The position numbers were made by a program, and so were the translations under genes. From Cochliopodium minus (lineage: Eukaryota; Discosea; Himatismenida; Cochliopodiidae), in assembly GCA_024220525.1 (NCBI GenBank), contig JAMYWO010000195.1, positions 1 to 43,138 of the forward strand: a DNA stretch of 43,138 bases, read 5' to 3'. The notes beneath the pieces are model-generated. The model was not told where the DNA came from, made no database searches, and saw only the letters and a list, made by a program, of their open reading frames with translations. Position 1 is the stretch's first letter. Each line of letters begins with the position of its first letter. Positions 1 through 10,060 of this stretch are shown here, piece by piece.

Positions 1-1
1 A

Positions 2-831
2 TACAGTTCCAAGTTTTTTGCAGAATCTGAAGATAAATCCCCTGAATGGGTACTTTTTAATATTTTTATTTAATATTTATTTAATATTTATTAATTTATA
101 TTTAAGATTAATTTAATTTATTTAATTTTTTTTTATTATTTTTAATATTTTTATTTAATTTTTTTTAATCTTTATTTAATATTTTTATAATAATATTAAA
201 TTGCAGAAAGTATAAAAGACAAGCAAATATTGGTATTTAATATATTTAACAATAATTTAAGATATTTTATTTTTTATTTTTTTATTTTTAATATTGTTTT
301 AATAATAGTGTTATTTAATTAATTTTTATAGGTAAAAGAGATAGTGGAGGGATCTGATGGATTTGCAGAAGTATTTCCAGAACATAAATTTGCAATAGTA
401 GATGTTTTACAACAACATGGTCATCTTGTTGGTATGACAGGTGATGGTGTTAATGATGCTCCTGCTTTAAAAAGGGCTAATGTCGGGTATGATTAAGATT
501 GAATTTTTTAATTATAAATTATTTAAATTATTTAATGAATTATTTCAGAATAAATTATTTAATAAATTATTTAATGAATTATTTCAGAATAAATTATTTA
601 ATGAATTATTTCAGAATGTGTTATTTAATAAATTATTTAATATTAAATTATTTAATCATTTAATAAGGGGAGTACTCCTTTTTCATATTTTAATTCCTTT
701 TTGTTCACAGAATTGCAGTAAAAGGAGCAACAGATGCGGCAAGGTATTGTTTCATTTGATTTATTTTGATCACTTTATTAGTTTTTTTTTGTATTTTATT
801 ATTATTAATATCATTATTAATATTATTAATA

Positions 832-863
<32 letters not shown>

Positions 864-1056
864 GTTAATATTATTAATATTGTTATTATTATTATTATTA
901 TTATTAATATTATTAATATTATTTAATTGTTCATTCAAATTGAATAAAGAGCGGCAGCAGACATAATATTGTTTACAAGTGGGTTGGGAGTAATAGTGAC
1001 AGCAATATCAATAAGTAGAATGATTTTTCAAAGAATGAAAAACTACATCATTTATC
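2..1056 (+). CDS. P3A plasma-membrane H+-ATPase, middle part only
   Basis: ATP-driven proton export at the plasma membrane. Visible exons are about 2-49, 207-232, 332-486, 711-743 and 950-1056. They encode the end of the nucleotide-binding/P domain: a stretch like the NMYPS region, then [11 protein letters not shown], the hinge motif [24 protein letters not shown], and RMKNYIIYR at the start of transmembrane segment 5. The order and spacing fit the P3A family. The phosphorylation site and N-terminal half lie before the window, and the last membrane segments are lost at the N at 1218. The first two exons do not join in frame by one base as written, so either the start of the window carries an error or that boundary is wrong. 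Introns hold tandem repeats. Family certain, exon 1-2 junction uncertain. Confidence 0.88.
519..640. repeat. Tandem A/T-rich repeat in intron, unit about 27 bp
   Basis: About three copies of a unit built on GAATTATTTCAGAATAAATT lie inside the intron between the GDGVNDAP exon and the [11 protein letters not shown] exon. Each unit carries a TTTCAG that resembles a 3' splice site, but no coding sequence follows it. Confidence 0.7.
785..925. repeat. (ATT)n microsatellite in P-type ATPase intron
   Basis: Imperfect ATT/AAT triplet run in the intron before the [10 protein letters not shown] exon. Read on the minus strand it would give an Asn run, but it lies between two well-matched exons and is not coding. 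Confidence 0.8.
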
Positions 1057-1129
1057 GTATCAATGATACCACTTCCATTTTGGGGTATTTCTTTTCTTTC
1101 TTTTTCATTTTTCATATTTACTTTAAATT

Positions 1130-1217
1130 TTTCATATTTATTTCATATTTATTTCATATTTATTTCATATTTATTTCATATTTATTTCATATTTATTTCA
1201 TATTTATTTCATATTTA
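1130..1217. repeat. Eight perfect copies of an 11-bp unit ending at the first N
   Basis: TTTCATATTTA is repeated exactly eight times and runs straight into the undetermined base at 1218. A repeat at a contig edge fits a break in the assembly here. Confidence 0.9.
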
Positions 1218-1218
1218 N
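1218..1218. other. Single N, probable contig join
   Basis: The H+-ATPase to the left is cut within its membrane domain, and nothing of it appears on the right. 1219-1440 contains no recognisable coding sequence, only the A/T-rich 3' flank of the collagen-like gene. Confidence 0.75.
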
Positions 1219-1440
1219 TATCATTAAAAAAAAATTTTATTTATAATCTTTGGGTTCTATGATCTGGATAAATATTAATTGCAACTAGCTCATTATTGTT
1301 ATTATTTTCTTTCATTTCCTCAAGTTTTTTTTTTTTATTTTTTATATTATATTATATTTTAAGAAAATCTTAATAAAAATCCTCTTAACAAAATCATTTT
1401 TAAAATAAAATTTGTATTTATTTATTTTCACTAGAGTATT

Positions 1441-3317
1441 TTAAATGAATTTTTTTCTTCCAATTCTTTTTATTTCCTTATCAAGATTCCTTCTGTGTTC
1501 TTTTTCTTTTTCATCTTGCAATAAAAGCTCGGATTCAATAGAATTGATTTCATTAATGATGCTATCCTTTTCATTTTTCAATTCGAGTTTTTCATTTTCA
1601 ATGTTTTTAAATTCATTTTCTCTGATGATTTCAAATTCATGAATTTCATTTTGTTCCTCCTTTTTTTCAATGGCAAGCTCTTCTTTGAGAATTTCATTTT
1701 GATTTTCTGTATCTTTCAATTCGGATATAAACTCTTCATTCTCTTGGATGGTTGTAATTAACTTTCTTCTAAATATCTCTCCACCATCTTGAGAATTATC
1801 TTGTTGATAGACATGAAAAACATAACCAGGATTTCCTCTTCCTCCATTGAATCCTTTATCTCCTTTGTTACCCCTTTCTCCTTTGTCTCCCTTGCTACCC
1901 ACCAACTCCCCTGCATCTCCATTGTCTCCTTTGTCTCCATTATCACCTTTGTCACCTTCAATTCCTTTGTCACCTTGGTTTCCTTTATCTCCTTTGTCAC
2001 CCTTATCTCCTTTATTACCTTTGTCTCCTTTTTCCCCTTTATCTCCTATAGTTCCTCTCATTCCTTTGAAACCTTTTTCTCCCTTTACAGCAGAAGGATC
2101 TCCCACTTCTCCTTTCAAACCACGAAAACCAACATTTCCATTACTTCCTTTGTCTCCTTTATTTCCTTTGTCTCCTTTACTACCTTTATCTCCTTTATTT
2201 CCCTTGTCTCCTTTACTACCTTTTATACCTTTATCTCCTTGGTCTCCTTTATCACCCTTACTACCCTTGTCTCCTTTACTACCTTTATCTCCTTTACTAC
2301 CCTTATCTCCTTTGTCACCTTTATCACCTTTGTCTCCTTTATTTCCTTTATCACCCTTGTCTCCTTTTGATCCTTTGTCACCTTTATCACCCTTACTACC
2401 CTTATCTCCCTTATTTCCTTTGTCACCTTTGTCTCCCTTGCTTCCTTTATCTCCCTTACTCCCCTTATCTCCCTTTATCCCTTTGATGCCCTTCTCTCCT
2501 ATCTCTCCTTGGTCACCTTTATTTCCTTTGTCACCTTTGCTCCCTTTGTCTCCTTTATTTCCTTTGTCTCCCTTTGATCCTTTGTCTCCTTTCTCACCTT
2601 GATCTCCTTTATTTCCAGCATCTCCTTTATCCCTTTTTTTTTTTTATTCAATTTAGAAGAAAATTAACTTTAAATGTTGAGAATAAAATACCTGTTGACA
2701 TATGTTACTTCTATTGTCACTGAAAACACATTTGGTCTACCTTGTCCTGTATCCCTATTTGCTACCAAGTTGATAGCTGGACCAGAATTGAAATCATCAG
2801 TAGGAAAAAAAAGATTATCAGAGCACAAAGTGGAGACTGTTCCATATCTACAATCTTTCAATCTGATATTATTACCTCCACTCGTTATGGAGATCTATTA
2901 ATTTGTTTCGTTAATATATCGAAATTTTAATCGAAAAAAAAACTTACAGTCATATTTTGAGTTCCTGCAGTTGCAGATGCAGTAACATTTACTCTAATAT
3001 CTTTGATAATTGATTCAATACTTATGCTCAAAAATTTGAATTTATAGTTTACCATATATGACGGAGGATGAGGGTATCTGGTTTGCAGGATAAGAAATGA
3101 CCAAAATATTTGTTGAAGATACAGGAATAAACCCAGTTGTTCCAATGTTGGAAGAGGTTGATGCAGCTGTCAATGAACTTCCATCACATGCATTTCCCAA
3201 ATTTGTCCATGGTGCAGTTAAAATTAAAGATGTTTGGGATGTTCCAGAGCATGTTAATTGCTGTTTAACACATAAACAATATACGATTAACATCAAAATA
3301 AATACCAATCCCTTCAT
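1441..3317 (-). CDS. Secreted collagen-like protein with head domain, Gly-X-Y stalk and coiled-coil tail
   Basis: Probably a secreted or surface structural protein. The start at 3317 gives a hydrophobic signal peptide (MKGLVFILMLIVYCLCV). Exons 1-3, joined by introns of about 60 bp, make a head of roughly 150 residues with the pattern PWTNLGNA, FKFLSIS.ESIIKDIRVNV, GGNNIRLKD and VFSVTIEVTYV. This matches a beta-sandwich head seen in many secreted and phage-tail-like proteins. After a short intron near 2632-2684 comes one uninterrupted frame of about 87 Gly-X-Y triplets down to about 1845, mostly G-D-K, G-S-K and G-N-K with almost no proline. The tail (about 125 residues) is a Glu/Lys-rich coiled coil, which could nucleate trimers. 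There are a few triplet breaks (near GDPSAVKG and GELVG). Exact head splice sites are inferred from frame and family spacing. Confidence 0.85.
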
Positions 3318-3514
3318 ATTTTTTTATTTCAAAAAAAAAAATTAAAAAAATATTCCAATCAATCCTAAAGTAAAATTGACACCAAAATGACACACAAAAA
3401 AAAAATATTTCTTTATTTGTGAAATAAAATTATGAATTTGGAATCATTGTTGATTTTTAAAGAAATTTTAATTTTTTGGATAGAAAATACGATCAAAAAG
3501 AAAAAAGATGGTTG

Positions 3515-5065
3515 TTAGAAAAATTTATGATTGAAAGGAATATGCTGATACTCATCAGGGTTCATTGAAGCGGACAAAAATTTGGGAGAAGAAGCAACTA
3601 ACTGGGCACCAAGCCAAGAAGAATTTTCAGGGGCAATGTAAACATTAATGTCATATTGAGGAACCATTGCTTTAAGTTGAGATTTAAGTCTGTTAGCTAA
3701 ACCAGGGAGCTTTGAAACACCCCCACTCAAAACTATGTTTGACAATAAATGTTGTTGCAACTCTTTAGGTGATGAAGCTACTGCTTGGTAGACCATTGTG
3801 TGAAGAGGGTAGCTTTGAGAGGTTTGTGAGAAAAGTTTTGGTTGGAAAAATAGTTCTCCTATTATTTAGAATAAACGAAATGATAAATTGACAAACAATA
3901 AAAATTTAAAAAAAATAACAAACCCGCTAAAAATCTTTCTACTCCCAAAGTAGCTCCTGAGCTGTCTGGAATTTCCACTTTTTGTTCAATTTTTGGACTG
4001 GATTGAGTCCATCCTTTTTAGAAGAAAAAATTGAAGATATTTTAAAACAATTAAAACGATTTAGAAAAATATAAACACTTTTAGAAAAAGTTTATTTACC
4101 TTCTACAATAGAACGAGAATTAAGAGTGGAAACAGAAGGGGAGTAACCATTTTTCTTCATTTCATTGAGGAAAGAAGTGGAAACATAACAAATACTTCTG
4201 AGAGCATTGTAAAGGGTGGAGGAGACTTTTTTGGTTTTTTTACTGTTTGAGTTGAAATTTTCTCTCATAGATGTCATTTTCTCCAAAAACAACAATAATT
4301 CTTCTCCTGATAAAATACTTTCTTGTGTCGCATATTCAACACATTGTCCATAATACACTGGCACTATTTTTGCTATTAATAAAAAAAAAGTTAACAAAAT
4401 TTCTTTTCGTATGAAACATAAGTTGATATTTATCTATTAGTTAATATAAATTATAAATATAAATTATAAATATAAATATAAATATAAATATAATAAATAT
4501 AAATATAAATATAAATATAAATAAATAAATATGAAAGATTTTTTTTATAAGAGGTTACTGGAACGATGACCAAACTCAACGATGAGACCACAAGCATCAA
4601 GAGTACCAGAAGTGGCAATGAGAGACAAAGAAGGGGAGTAACCGAAATAAAAGTGAGAGGGAATATCATTAGAAAATTCAGAGTCCATTAATTTGTCCAA
4701 AATGCTCACATTAGATCTGCACTGAAGGGGTAAGGAAGAAACAATGATCAATGCTTTCTCTTCTGTTAATTCACTCACTTCCAAAATGTTGGAGAAAAGA
4801 GAATCGAAAGAATGATTGTTTAATGCAAAATTGGAATTTCTCGAATCAATGGGATATTCATCTAATTGAAAAGATGTTGTGTTTGTGTTGTAGGAGCTGG
4901 AGGATGGTCTTATGTATGGCTCCTTTTCAAATATGCTTCCGTATTTTATGTAGAAACTTCCCAACTCTATTATCACCACTTCTTTCAGTTCTGACAAGTT
5001 GTTTATTGTTTCTCTTGGTACGTTTTTCTTGCTTATTGAAAGATGTTTAAGATCTTCCAACAACT
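3515..5065 (-). CDS. Divergent actin-related protein (5' end unresolved)
   Basis: Actin-fold protein, probably cytoskeletal or in a dynactin- or chromatin-type complex; the ARP class is not clear. Exons 5065-4559, 4372-4100, 4013-3924 and 3858-3515 join in compatible phases. Landmarks of the fold appear in order: VVIIELGSFYIKYG (phosphate-1-like), GLIVEFGHRSTKIVPVYYG (phosphate-2-like), GVERFLAGELFFQPKL, NIVLSGGVSKLPGLANRL (adenosine-loop-like), and SSWLGAQLVAS...PDEYQ at the C-terminus. Compared with actin, the phosphate-1 glycines and subdomain 2 are poorly conserved. The first visible exon begins with two spare bases after TTTTTTTAG and has no suitable Met, so a short upstream exon is missing. 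A candidate ATG lies within 5150-5265 on this strand but no clean donor is seen. The 186-bp first intron contains ATAAAT repeats. Confidence 0.82.
4444..4533. repeat. ATAAAT/TATAAA repeat inside actin-related gene intron
   Basis: A run of 6-bp A/T units fills most of the first visible intron of the actin-related gene, which explains why this intron is longer than its neighbours. Confidence 0.8.
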
Positions 5066-5402
5066 CTAAAAAAAAAAGGATTTTAATTTAATGAAGATTG
5101 AATTTAAAAAAGAAGAATGATTTCGTTAACAAATGAAATTTTTTTATAAACTTTATCTCTTAACGCATTGAAATTAAATGTTTTAATTTAAACATATAAT
5201 GTATCTTTTTTTTAATAAAGTATTCTGGGTCACACAATGAGCATCCCCAAAAAATCATTTGAATGTAAAAAAATATAATATTATTTCAAATCAAAAAAAT
5301 AAAATATAATTTTCTTGAAACCCTTTAATTTTCTTGAAACACTTCAAAGAGATTCTTATTATTTATAATTACATTTGCTTTTATCATTGATATTAAGAAA
5401 TA
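5066..5402. other. A/T-rich intergenic region
   Basis: Lies between two minus-strand genes. It probably contains the undetected first exon of the actin-related gene and the 3' flank of the zinc-ribbon gene. No other feature is seen. Confidence 0.4.
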
Positions 5403-7043
5403 TTAAAAAATTTCACATATATTTGATGAAAAATATATATGTTTAAAAATGAAAGTAAAAAATTCATTTATTAAATTACCTAATTCTTGTTCATCAGGAA
5501 TCTCTTCCATTAGCTCATCAAATTCATTCATCTCTTCTTCAATTTCACCCAAAGTTTCTCCTTCACCTTCCCATTCACCTTCACCTTCTCCCATTCCGCT
5601 CATCTCCTCCAACATTTCTTCCAACAATTCGCCAGTACCCACTTCATCCTCAAGAGGATATTGTTCTTCATTGTTGTTGATGGATTCTTCAAATTCGGAT
5701 TTGGGAACCATTTCACTTCCACAATTACCACAGAAGGCATCCATTCCTTCTTCTCTACAATCCAAGCAAATTTTGGGTTCTTCTTTTACTTTTTGTTCGA
5801 TTTTCACGGCTTCAATTTTACCACCACAATTACCACAAAAAGCATCCTCTCCTCGAGTGCCACAATCAACACAGATTTTTTCAAAATCATTTTTTTTTTG
5901 TTGGTTGAGTTGTTCAAGGATTTGTTGTTGTTTTTGATTGAACATTATTGTTTTTTTTCTTTCTTTGATCATTTGATTTTGAATTTCTAATTTTTCCTTT
6001 TTGATTTCCTCTACTTGCACTATCGTCCTCGTTCTTGGCTTTGCCTGTCTCTTTACCGGGGTTGTTTCGACCATCTTGATTGGCAATGGAGGAGCTTCAG
6101 GAGGAGAAATAACAGAGATTCTGGAAGTACGAGTATTCACATTCACAGATTGCACCGTTTCTACTTTGATTGGTGTCACTTCGACTTTTATTGGTTGAAT
6201 TTTTGTTGCTGTTTTGATGGGGACTGGTTCTCTTTTGATAGGAGGAGAATCTGTTCCGCTCAATTTTGTTGGTATTTTAAATGGAACCAATTGTTTGATT
6301 ACTGTGCCTGATCTACCTGGTCTTTGGATACTTGTATCTGTGTTTTTGATTTTTACTTTTACAAGACCATTATTTTTCATGGGCAAATCTTTGCTTGGAA
6401 TTTTTTTTACCATCATCTTTTGAGGTACATTATTCGTTTTTACAGGATTATTCAATGGTGAATTTGTTTTTACAAGATTATTTGAAGATATATTTGTTTT
6501 TATTGGCGATGGAGGGGTAGTTGTTTTCAAAGGAGGATTGATGTTATTGCTCGATTTTGTGAGATTATTTGTGGAGGTCATTGTCTTGATTGGTGTTGTA
6601 TTTGTTGTTGTTTTTACAGGATTGTTTAGAGGTGAAGGTGATGATTTAACTGGTGAAAACCCTGGTGATTTCAATGGTGTATTATCCATTGAAGTTCTCA
6701 CCAAATTGGGTGATGGTGTGTTTTTTACAGGATTTACATTATCCGTTGATTGTCTCATCAAACCACGAGGTGATTTTAATGGTAAATTTTCATTTGATTT
6801 TTGGGGTGGTAAACCTTGAACTTTAATAGGCACATTATCGGTTGATTGCCTCAAAGAGGTTTTTGTGACTTTATTAATTTGAATGTTATCTGTTGATTTT
6901 AGAAGATTATTATTTCCAGGTGTTTTTTGTGGTTGTATTGTTTTTATAGGTGGTGTTTTAACTAGATTGGGTATAGGATTTGTTCCAACCGGATTATTGG
7001 GCATTGGATTTGTTTTTACCACCAATTTTGTATTATTATTCAT
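5403..7043 (-). CDS. Low-complexity protein with two zinc ribbons
   Basis: Not a recognised family. The first two thirds are a basic, Pro/Thr/Asn/Lys-rich disordered region built from loose repeats such as PIKT, NLVKT and LRQSTDN. A charged, probably helical segment (EIKKEKLEIQNQMIKERKK, then a Gln-rich stretch) follows. Two C-x2-C-x8-C-x2-C zinc ribbons come next, CVDCGTRGEDAFCGNC and CLDCREEGMDAFCGNC, about 20 residues apart. An acidic Glu/Gly/Met-rich tail ends the protein. Paired ribbons often bind nucleic acid or protein partners, and the layout would suit a scaffold, but no role can be assigned. The last about 25 residues (after EQELG) could instead be intronic, because a GTAATTT donor-like site occurs there. 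The start at 7043 is the only good Met. Confidence 0.75.
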   Translation of the reverse strand: MNNNTKLVVKTNPMPNNPVGTNPIPNLVKTPPIKTIQPQKTPGNNNLLKSTDNIQINKVTKTSLRQSTDNVPIKVQGLPPQKSNENLPLKSPRGLMRQSTDNVNPVKNTPSPNLVRTSMDNTPLKSPGFSPVKSSPSPLNNPVKTTTNTTPIKTMTSTNNLTKSSNNINPPLKTTTPPSPIKTNISSNNLVKTNSPLNNPVKTNNVPQKMMVKKIPSKDLPMKNNGLVKVKIKNTDTSIQRPGRSGTVIKQLVPFKIPTKLSGTDSPPIKREPVPIKTATKIQPIKVEVTPIKVETVQSVNVNTRTSRISVISPPEAPPLPIKMVETTPVKRQAKPRTRTIVQVEEIKKEKLEIQNQMIKERKKTIMFNQKQQQILEQLNQQKKNDFEKICVDCGTRGEDAFCGNCGGKIEAVKIEQKVKEEPKICLDCREEGMDAFCGNCGSEMVPKSEFEESINNNEEQYPLEDEVGTGELLEEMLEEMSGMGEGEGEWEGEGETLGEIEEEMNEFDELMEEIPDEQELGNLINEFFTFIFKHIYFSSNICEIF

Positions 7044-7236
7044 ATTGAAAGGTATAATATAATATTATTTTGTTCTTTTGATGTTATTGAAATGTGGGTT
7101 AATATTTGAGGTTTCTTTCTGTTGTGAATAAATTAAACTTCAAATTTTTTAAATATTATTATATTAAATTACAATAATATTTTTATTTTTGTTGAACTGA
7201 AAAAATAAAAAAATATCGTTAAAGTGATAGCAGTGA

Positions 7237-8108
7237 ATGATCTTGATTTATTCAATATTTTTCATTCTTTTCATATATTTGATTCAAAAGTATATAGACA
7301 AAATTTTTAATTCAACTCGAAAAATGGAAGATACCATTATTAATCAAAATGAATTTAAATACAAAGGAAATTGCATGATACAAGTTGTTGGTTCAGCAGG
7401 AACAGGTAACCAATTTAATGTGAAATTTCCTTAAAAAAATAATCAAATGAACTGTTTAAATTCTCTTTGATTTATATATTTCGATATCGAAATTAGGCAA
7501 AAGCACTCTTAGCATTGATTTGTCCGCTAAATATAATTTCAATTATCTGCGATTTGATGACTATAAACGCAAATACAAATTTTGGAAATCAAAAGAAAAA
7601 GAAATCTTTGAAAATGAAATATTATCAAAATTATCTTCTGGAGGTAATTGGATATTGGATGGAAATTACCACAGTTTGATAAATCAGGAGTTGACAAAAG
7701 ATTTCAATATAATCATTTACCTTGATTATAATGCTTTGGGTAAATTTTGTAATGAAACAATAAATCTAAAATTAAGAACCAGAATCAGTATTTTTTTCAA
7801 GATTGATCAAGAGGTCGATACAAAAAACAAAATTCTCTTTTTTAACTATAATCTTGCTTTCTATCTCTCCAATCTTGGGTAAGTGGAACAATCACTTTTA
7901 ACTTTTTTCTTATCTCTTTTTCCCGACAAAAAAAGGATTAATTCTTTTAATTCATCAATACTACATCAATCTCAAAAGGAGAAGAAGATATCACTCTGAT
8001 ATAAAACATTTACTCAAATCAAACAAAGAATCTCCACTTATCATTGTATTTAACACCCCCAAAGAATGTCAACTGTTTGCAAAACAAATAATTAATATGT
8101 ACTCTTGA
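7237..8108 (+). CDS. P-loop nucleotide/adenylate kinase-like protein
   Basis: Small P-loop kinase resembling adenylate-kinase-like and topology-modulation proteins; the substrate is unknown. Exon 1 (to 7405) ends inside the Walker A motif. The 91-bp intron splits the second Gly of GSAGTGKST, and exon 2 starts at 7497. Further landmarks are FDDYKRKY, GGNWILDGNYHS (typical of this kinase group) and IIIYLDYNAL. Exon 3 (about 7936-8108) gives the usual C-terminal part ending FAKQIINMYS. The start may be ATG 7237, adding a hydrophobic, possibly membrane-anchoring N-terminus, or ATG 7324, which gives a soluble protein. With the obvious GTAAGT donor at 7879 and the only nearby acceptor at 7935, exon 3 is off by one base, so there is an indel in the GGG at 7877-7879 or a real frameshift. 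Confidence 0.75.
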
Positions 8109-8210
8109 TTTTCAAAAAGAGTCTCATTTTAACTTTATCTTAATATTCAAACAAATTTTAATTATAAAATTTTAAAAACTTAAATGACTGAAAAATATAA
8201 AAAATAATCA

Positions 8211-8267
8211 TTTCTTGTTTGACAAAGACTAAATTCCACGATCAATCAAACTTTGTCAAACAAGAAA
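8211..8267. repeat. Perfect 17-bp inverted repeat with 23-nt loop
   Basis: Arms 8211-8227 and 8251-8267 are exact reverse complements (TTTCTTGTTTGACAAAG and its complement), followed by an A run. It lies about 100 bp past the kinase stop codon. It could shape the 3' end of that transcript or be the footprint of a small mobile element. No protein is encoded. Confidence 0.85.
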
Positions 8268-8744
8268 AAAATTTTAGATTTAGTTATAAATTGTTTTTAT
8301 TGGTTTTCTGGTAAGGAAAGAAGAATTAATTGTCAGACACAATGTAAGAATCCATAGGTAAATCATTATCCTAAATGAAAGAAATTAATGGTTTTTGAGG
8401 ATTCTCTTTCTTTTGTGGATTTTTCTTTGTGTTAGCTTGATGTTAGGAACTAAAAATATCATTTTGCTTTTCATCAAATAATAAGTTTCTGTATTACATG
8501 AAATATTGACATACAAACTGAGTATATGGATATATAATCCACCAAGAAAAAGAAAACAAAAATAAATGGAATATCTAGAAGTGATTGATTTCCTTTCCAT
8601 TCCAGATCCAGCAGTCAAACCAAGCAATGTTGCAGAGAATCTTTTTGAGGATTTAAATCTTCAAACATTTCTTTGATTTCTCTTTCTAAACTCAACAAGT
8701 CTTATTCCTATCAAGTGATTCATGAAATTTGTCTTCTATCATCC

Positions 8745-8880
8745 AAAATTATCATTTACTTAAATCAAAACAAGAATCTCCACTTTTCATTGTATTTAAC
8801 ACCCAAAGAATGTCAACTGTTTGCAAAACAAATAATTAACAAGTACTCTTGATTTCAAAAGAGTCTCATTTTTACTTAAT
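8745..8880 (+). pseudogene. Partial, frameshifted copy of the kinase last exon
   Basis: About 135 bp closely matches 8010-8140, the end of the kinase gene and its 3' flank. It shares AGAATCTCCACTT, ATTGTATTTAACACCC, AAAGAATGTCAACTGTTTGC and GTACTCTTGATTT. The run ACACCCCCAAAG in the gene is ACACCCAAAG here, a 2-bp loss that breaks the frame, and AACAAAG has become AACAAG. No Walker A exon accompanies it. It is best explained as the remnant of a tandem duplication. Confidence 0.8.
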
Positions 8881-8949
8881 TCAAACAAACTAAAAATATT
8901 TTATTCCTCAAATAAATTTTTTATATTTTATTGAAGAATTAAAAAAAAA

Positions 8950-9802
8950 ATGATTGATCAAAGTGAAGAAACCAGCGAAGATCAAGTAATCAATGACAAA
9001 AACAATTTCCTTGATAAATTTGACAATGATCCAAATCTTGGTTAGAAATAGAAATAAACAATAAATAACAGTATTATTAAATAAATAACAGGAGATGGTA
9101 AAAAATACGATCATAGTGGATATACAAGATATGGAGAAACATCATATGGGACATTTCTATCTTTTTCAGCATTGAAAATGAAAGATAGAACATTGAAAGT
9201 CAATGAAATTGTTTCTTTGACAAGTGATAATGATCCAATTGTATTAGCAGTTCTTTTTAAACCAAATAGGAGAGGTGGAACATATAAAGGGAGAACAATT
9301 TGCATGAAAAATGGAAAAGTTGCCGATATCAGTTGTTGTCATTTAAAACCGTTAGATCTTGTTGCCACTGAGCAAGAGATTTCAGAATCTAAAAGGACTG
9401 CTATCGAATGTACTTTCTTATTTCAAATATAATATTTTTTTTTTGTTAACATTCTCAACAATATTAGGGCAAAATGAGCAACAAAGTAATACTGAGCCAA
9501 CAAAGAAGGTTATTAAAAAGAGAATAAAATCTGATGAAGTAGATTCTATTCCAAAAAGAGCCAAGAGGTCTATGGATACTCTCATACAACAAACTTCCAA
9601 AAGGGAGATTGACTATGAAGCAAACACAGATCATTTAGGAAAGCTAGAAATCTCAAAATTAAAAGACGATCAACTAGATCAAAAAGATCATATCATAAAG
9701 CTTAAGGATCAAATTATAGAACTCAAGGATGATAAAATCTTCGATCTAGAATCAGAAATAAAGAAATTGACAGAATATTTAGATGATTTGAAAAAGAAAT
9801 AA
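8950..9802 (+). CDS. Unrecognised family, one alpha/beta-type domain plus coiled coil (paralogue 1)
   Basis: Function unknown. Three exons (8950-9040, 9092-9409, 9468-9802) join in phase. A short acidic N-terminus is followed by a domain of about 95 residues with YGETSYGTFLSFSALKMKD, LKVNEIVSL, IVLAVLFKPNRRGGTYKGR and VADISCCHLKPLD. The pattern (an entry strand, a 'kVNe.V.l' strand, then a strand and '..CCHLkP') loosely recalls BAH or Tudor-like chromatin readers, but this is only a resemblance. A basic linker (KKVIKKRIKSDE, possibly a nuclear localisation signal) leads to a C-terminal coiled coil with the repeat KLKDQIIELKDDKI. The next gene downstream is a clear paralogue with two copies of the domain. 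Confidence 0.8.
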
Positions 9803-10060
9803 CATATTCATTAAAAAATAAAAAACAAACTTCTTCAATTGATTTCATTGGACAAAGAATATATATTTTTAAAATTTGTCCAACATCAATAATTTATATT
9901 GAAATAAAGAAATCAAATCAAAAAATTAAAGTCGTTTTGTAGTTTCGAGTCACAGGGCTTGTTAATCTGAAAAGAATTTTTGATTTTTTGGTATTTTTGA
10001 GAAGAATTAAACAATTTAAAATAAAAAAAAATTCAAGAATCCTGTTTCTTTAACAAAAAT

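Larger units (their letters stand above)
8109..8949. other. Intergenic region with hairpin and gene remnants
   Basis: No intact gene is seen. It holds a long inverted repeat (8211-8267), a decayed copy of the upstream kinase 3' end (about 8745-8880), and a short open stretch near 8560-8680 (reading PDPAVKPSNVAENLFEDL on the plus strand) that may be a relic exon. Confidence 0.5.

Noticed and set aside
480-966. Plus- and minus-strand open frames rich in Leu/Ile or Asn
   Set aside because: They are readings of ATT repeats inside an H+-ATPase intron bounded by well-matched exons.
1789-2602. Long plus-strand frames of Ser-Pro-Leu or Ser-Phe-Thr repeats
   Set aside because: They are antisense readings of the collagen Gly-X-Y codons. 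The minus frame has a signal peptide, head domain and coherent introns.
8385-8627. Minus-strand open frame of 80 codons
   Set aside because: No plausible upstream or downstream exons, no recognisable motif, and hydrophobic residues expected by chance in A/T-rich DNA.
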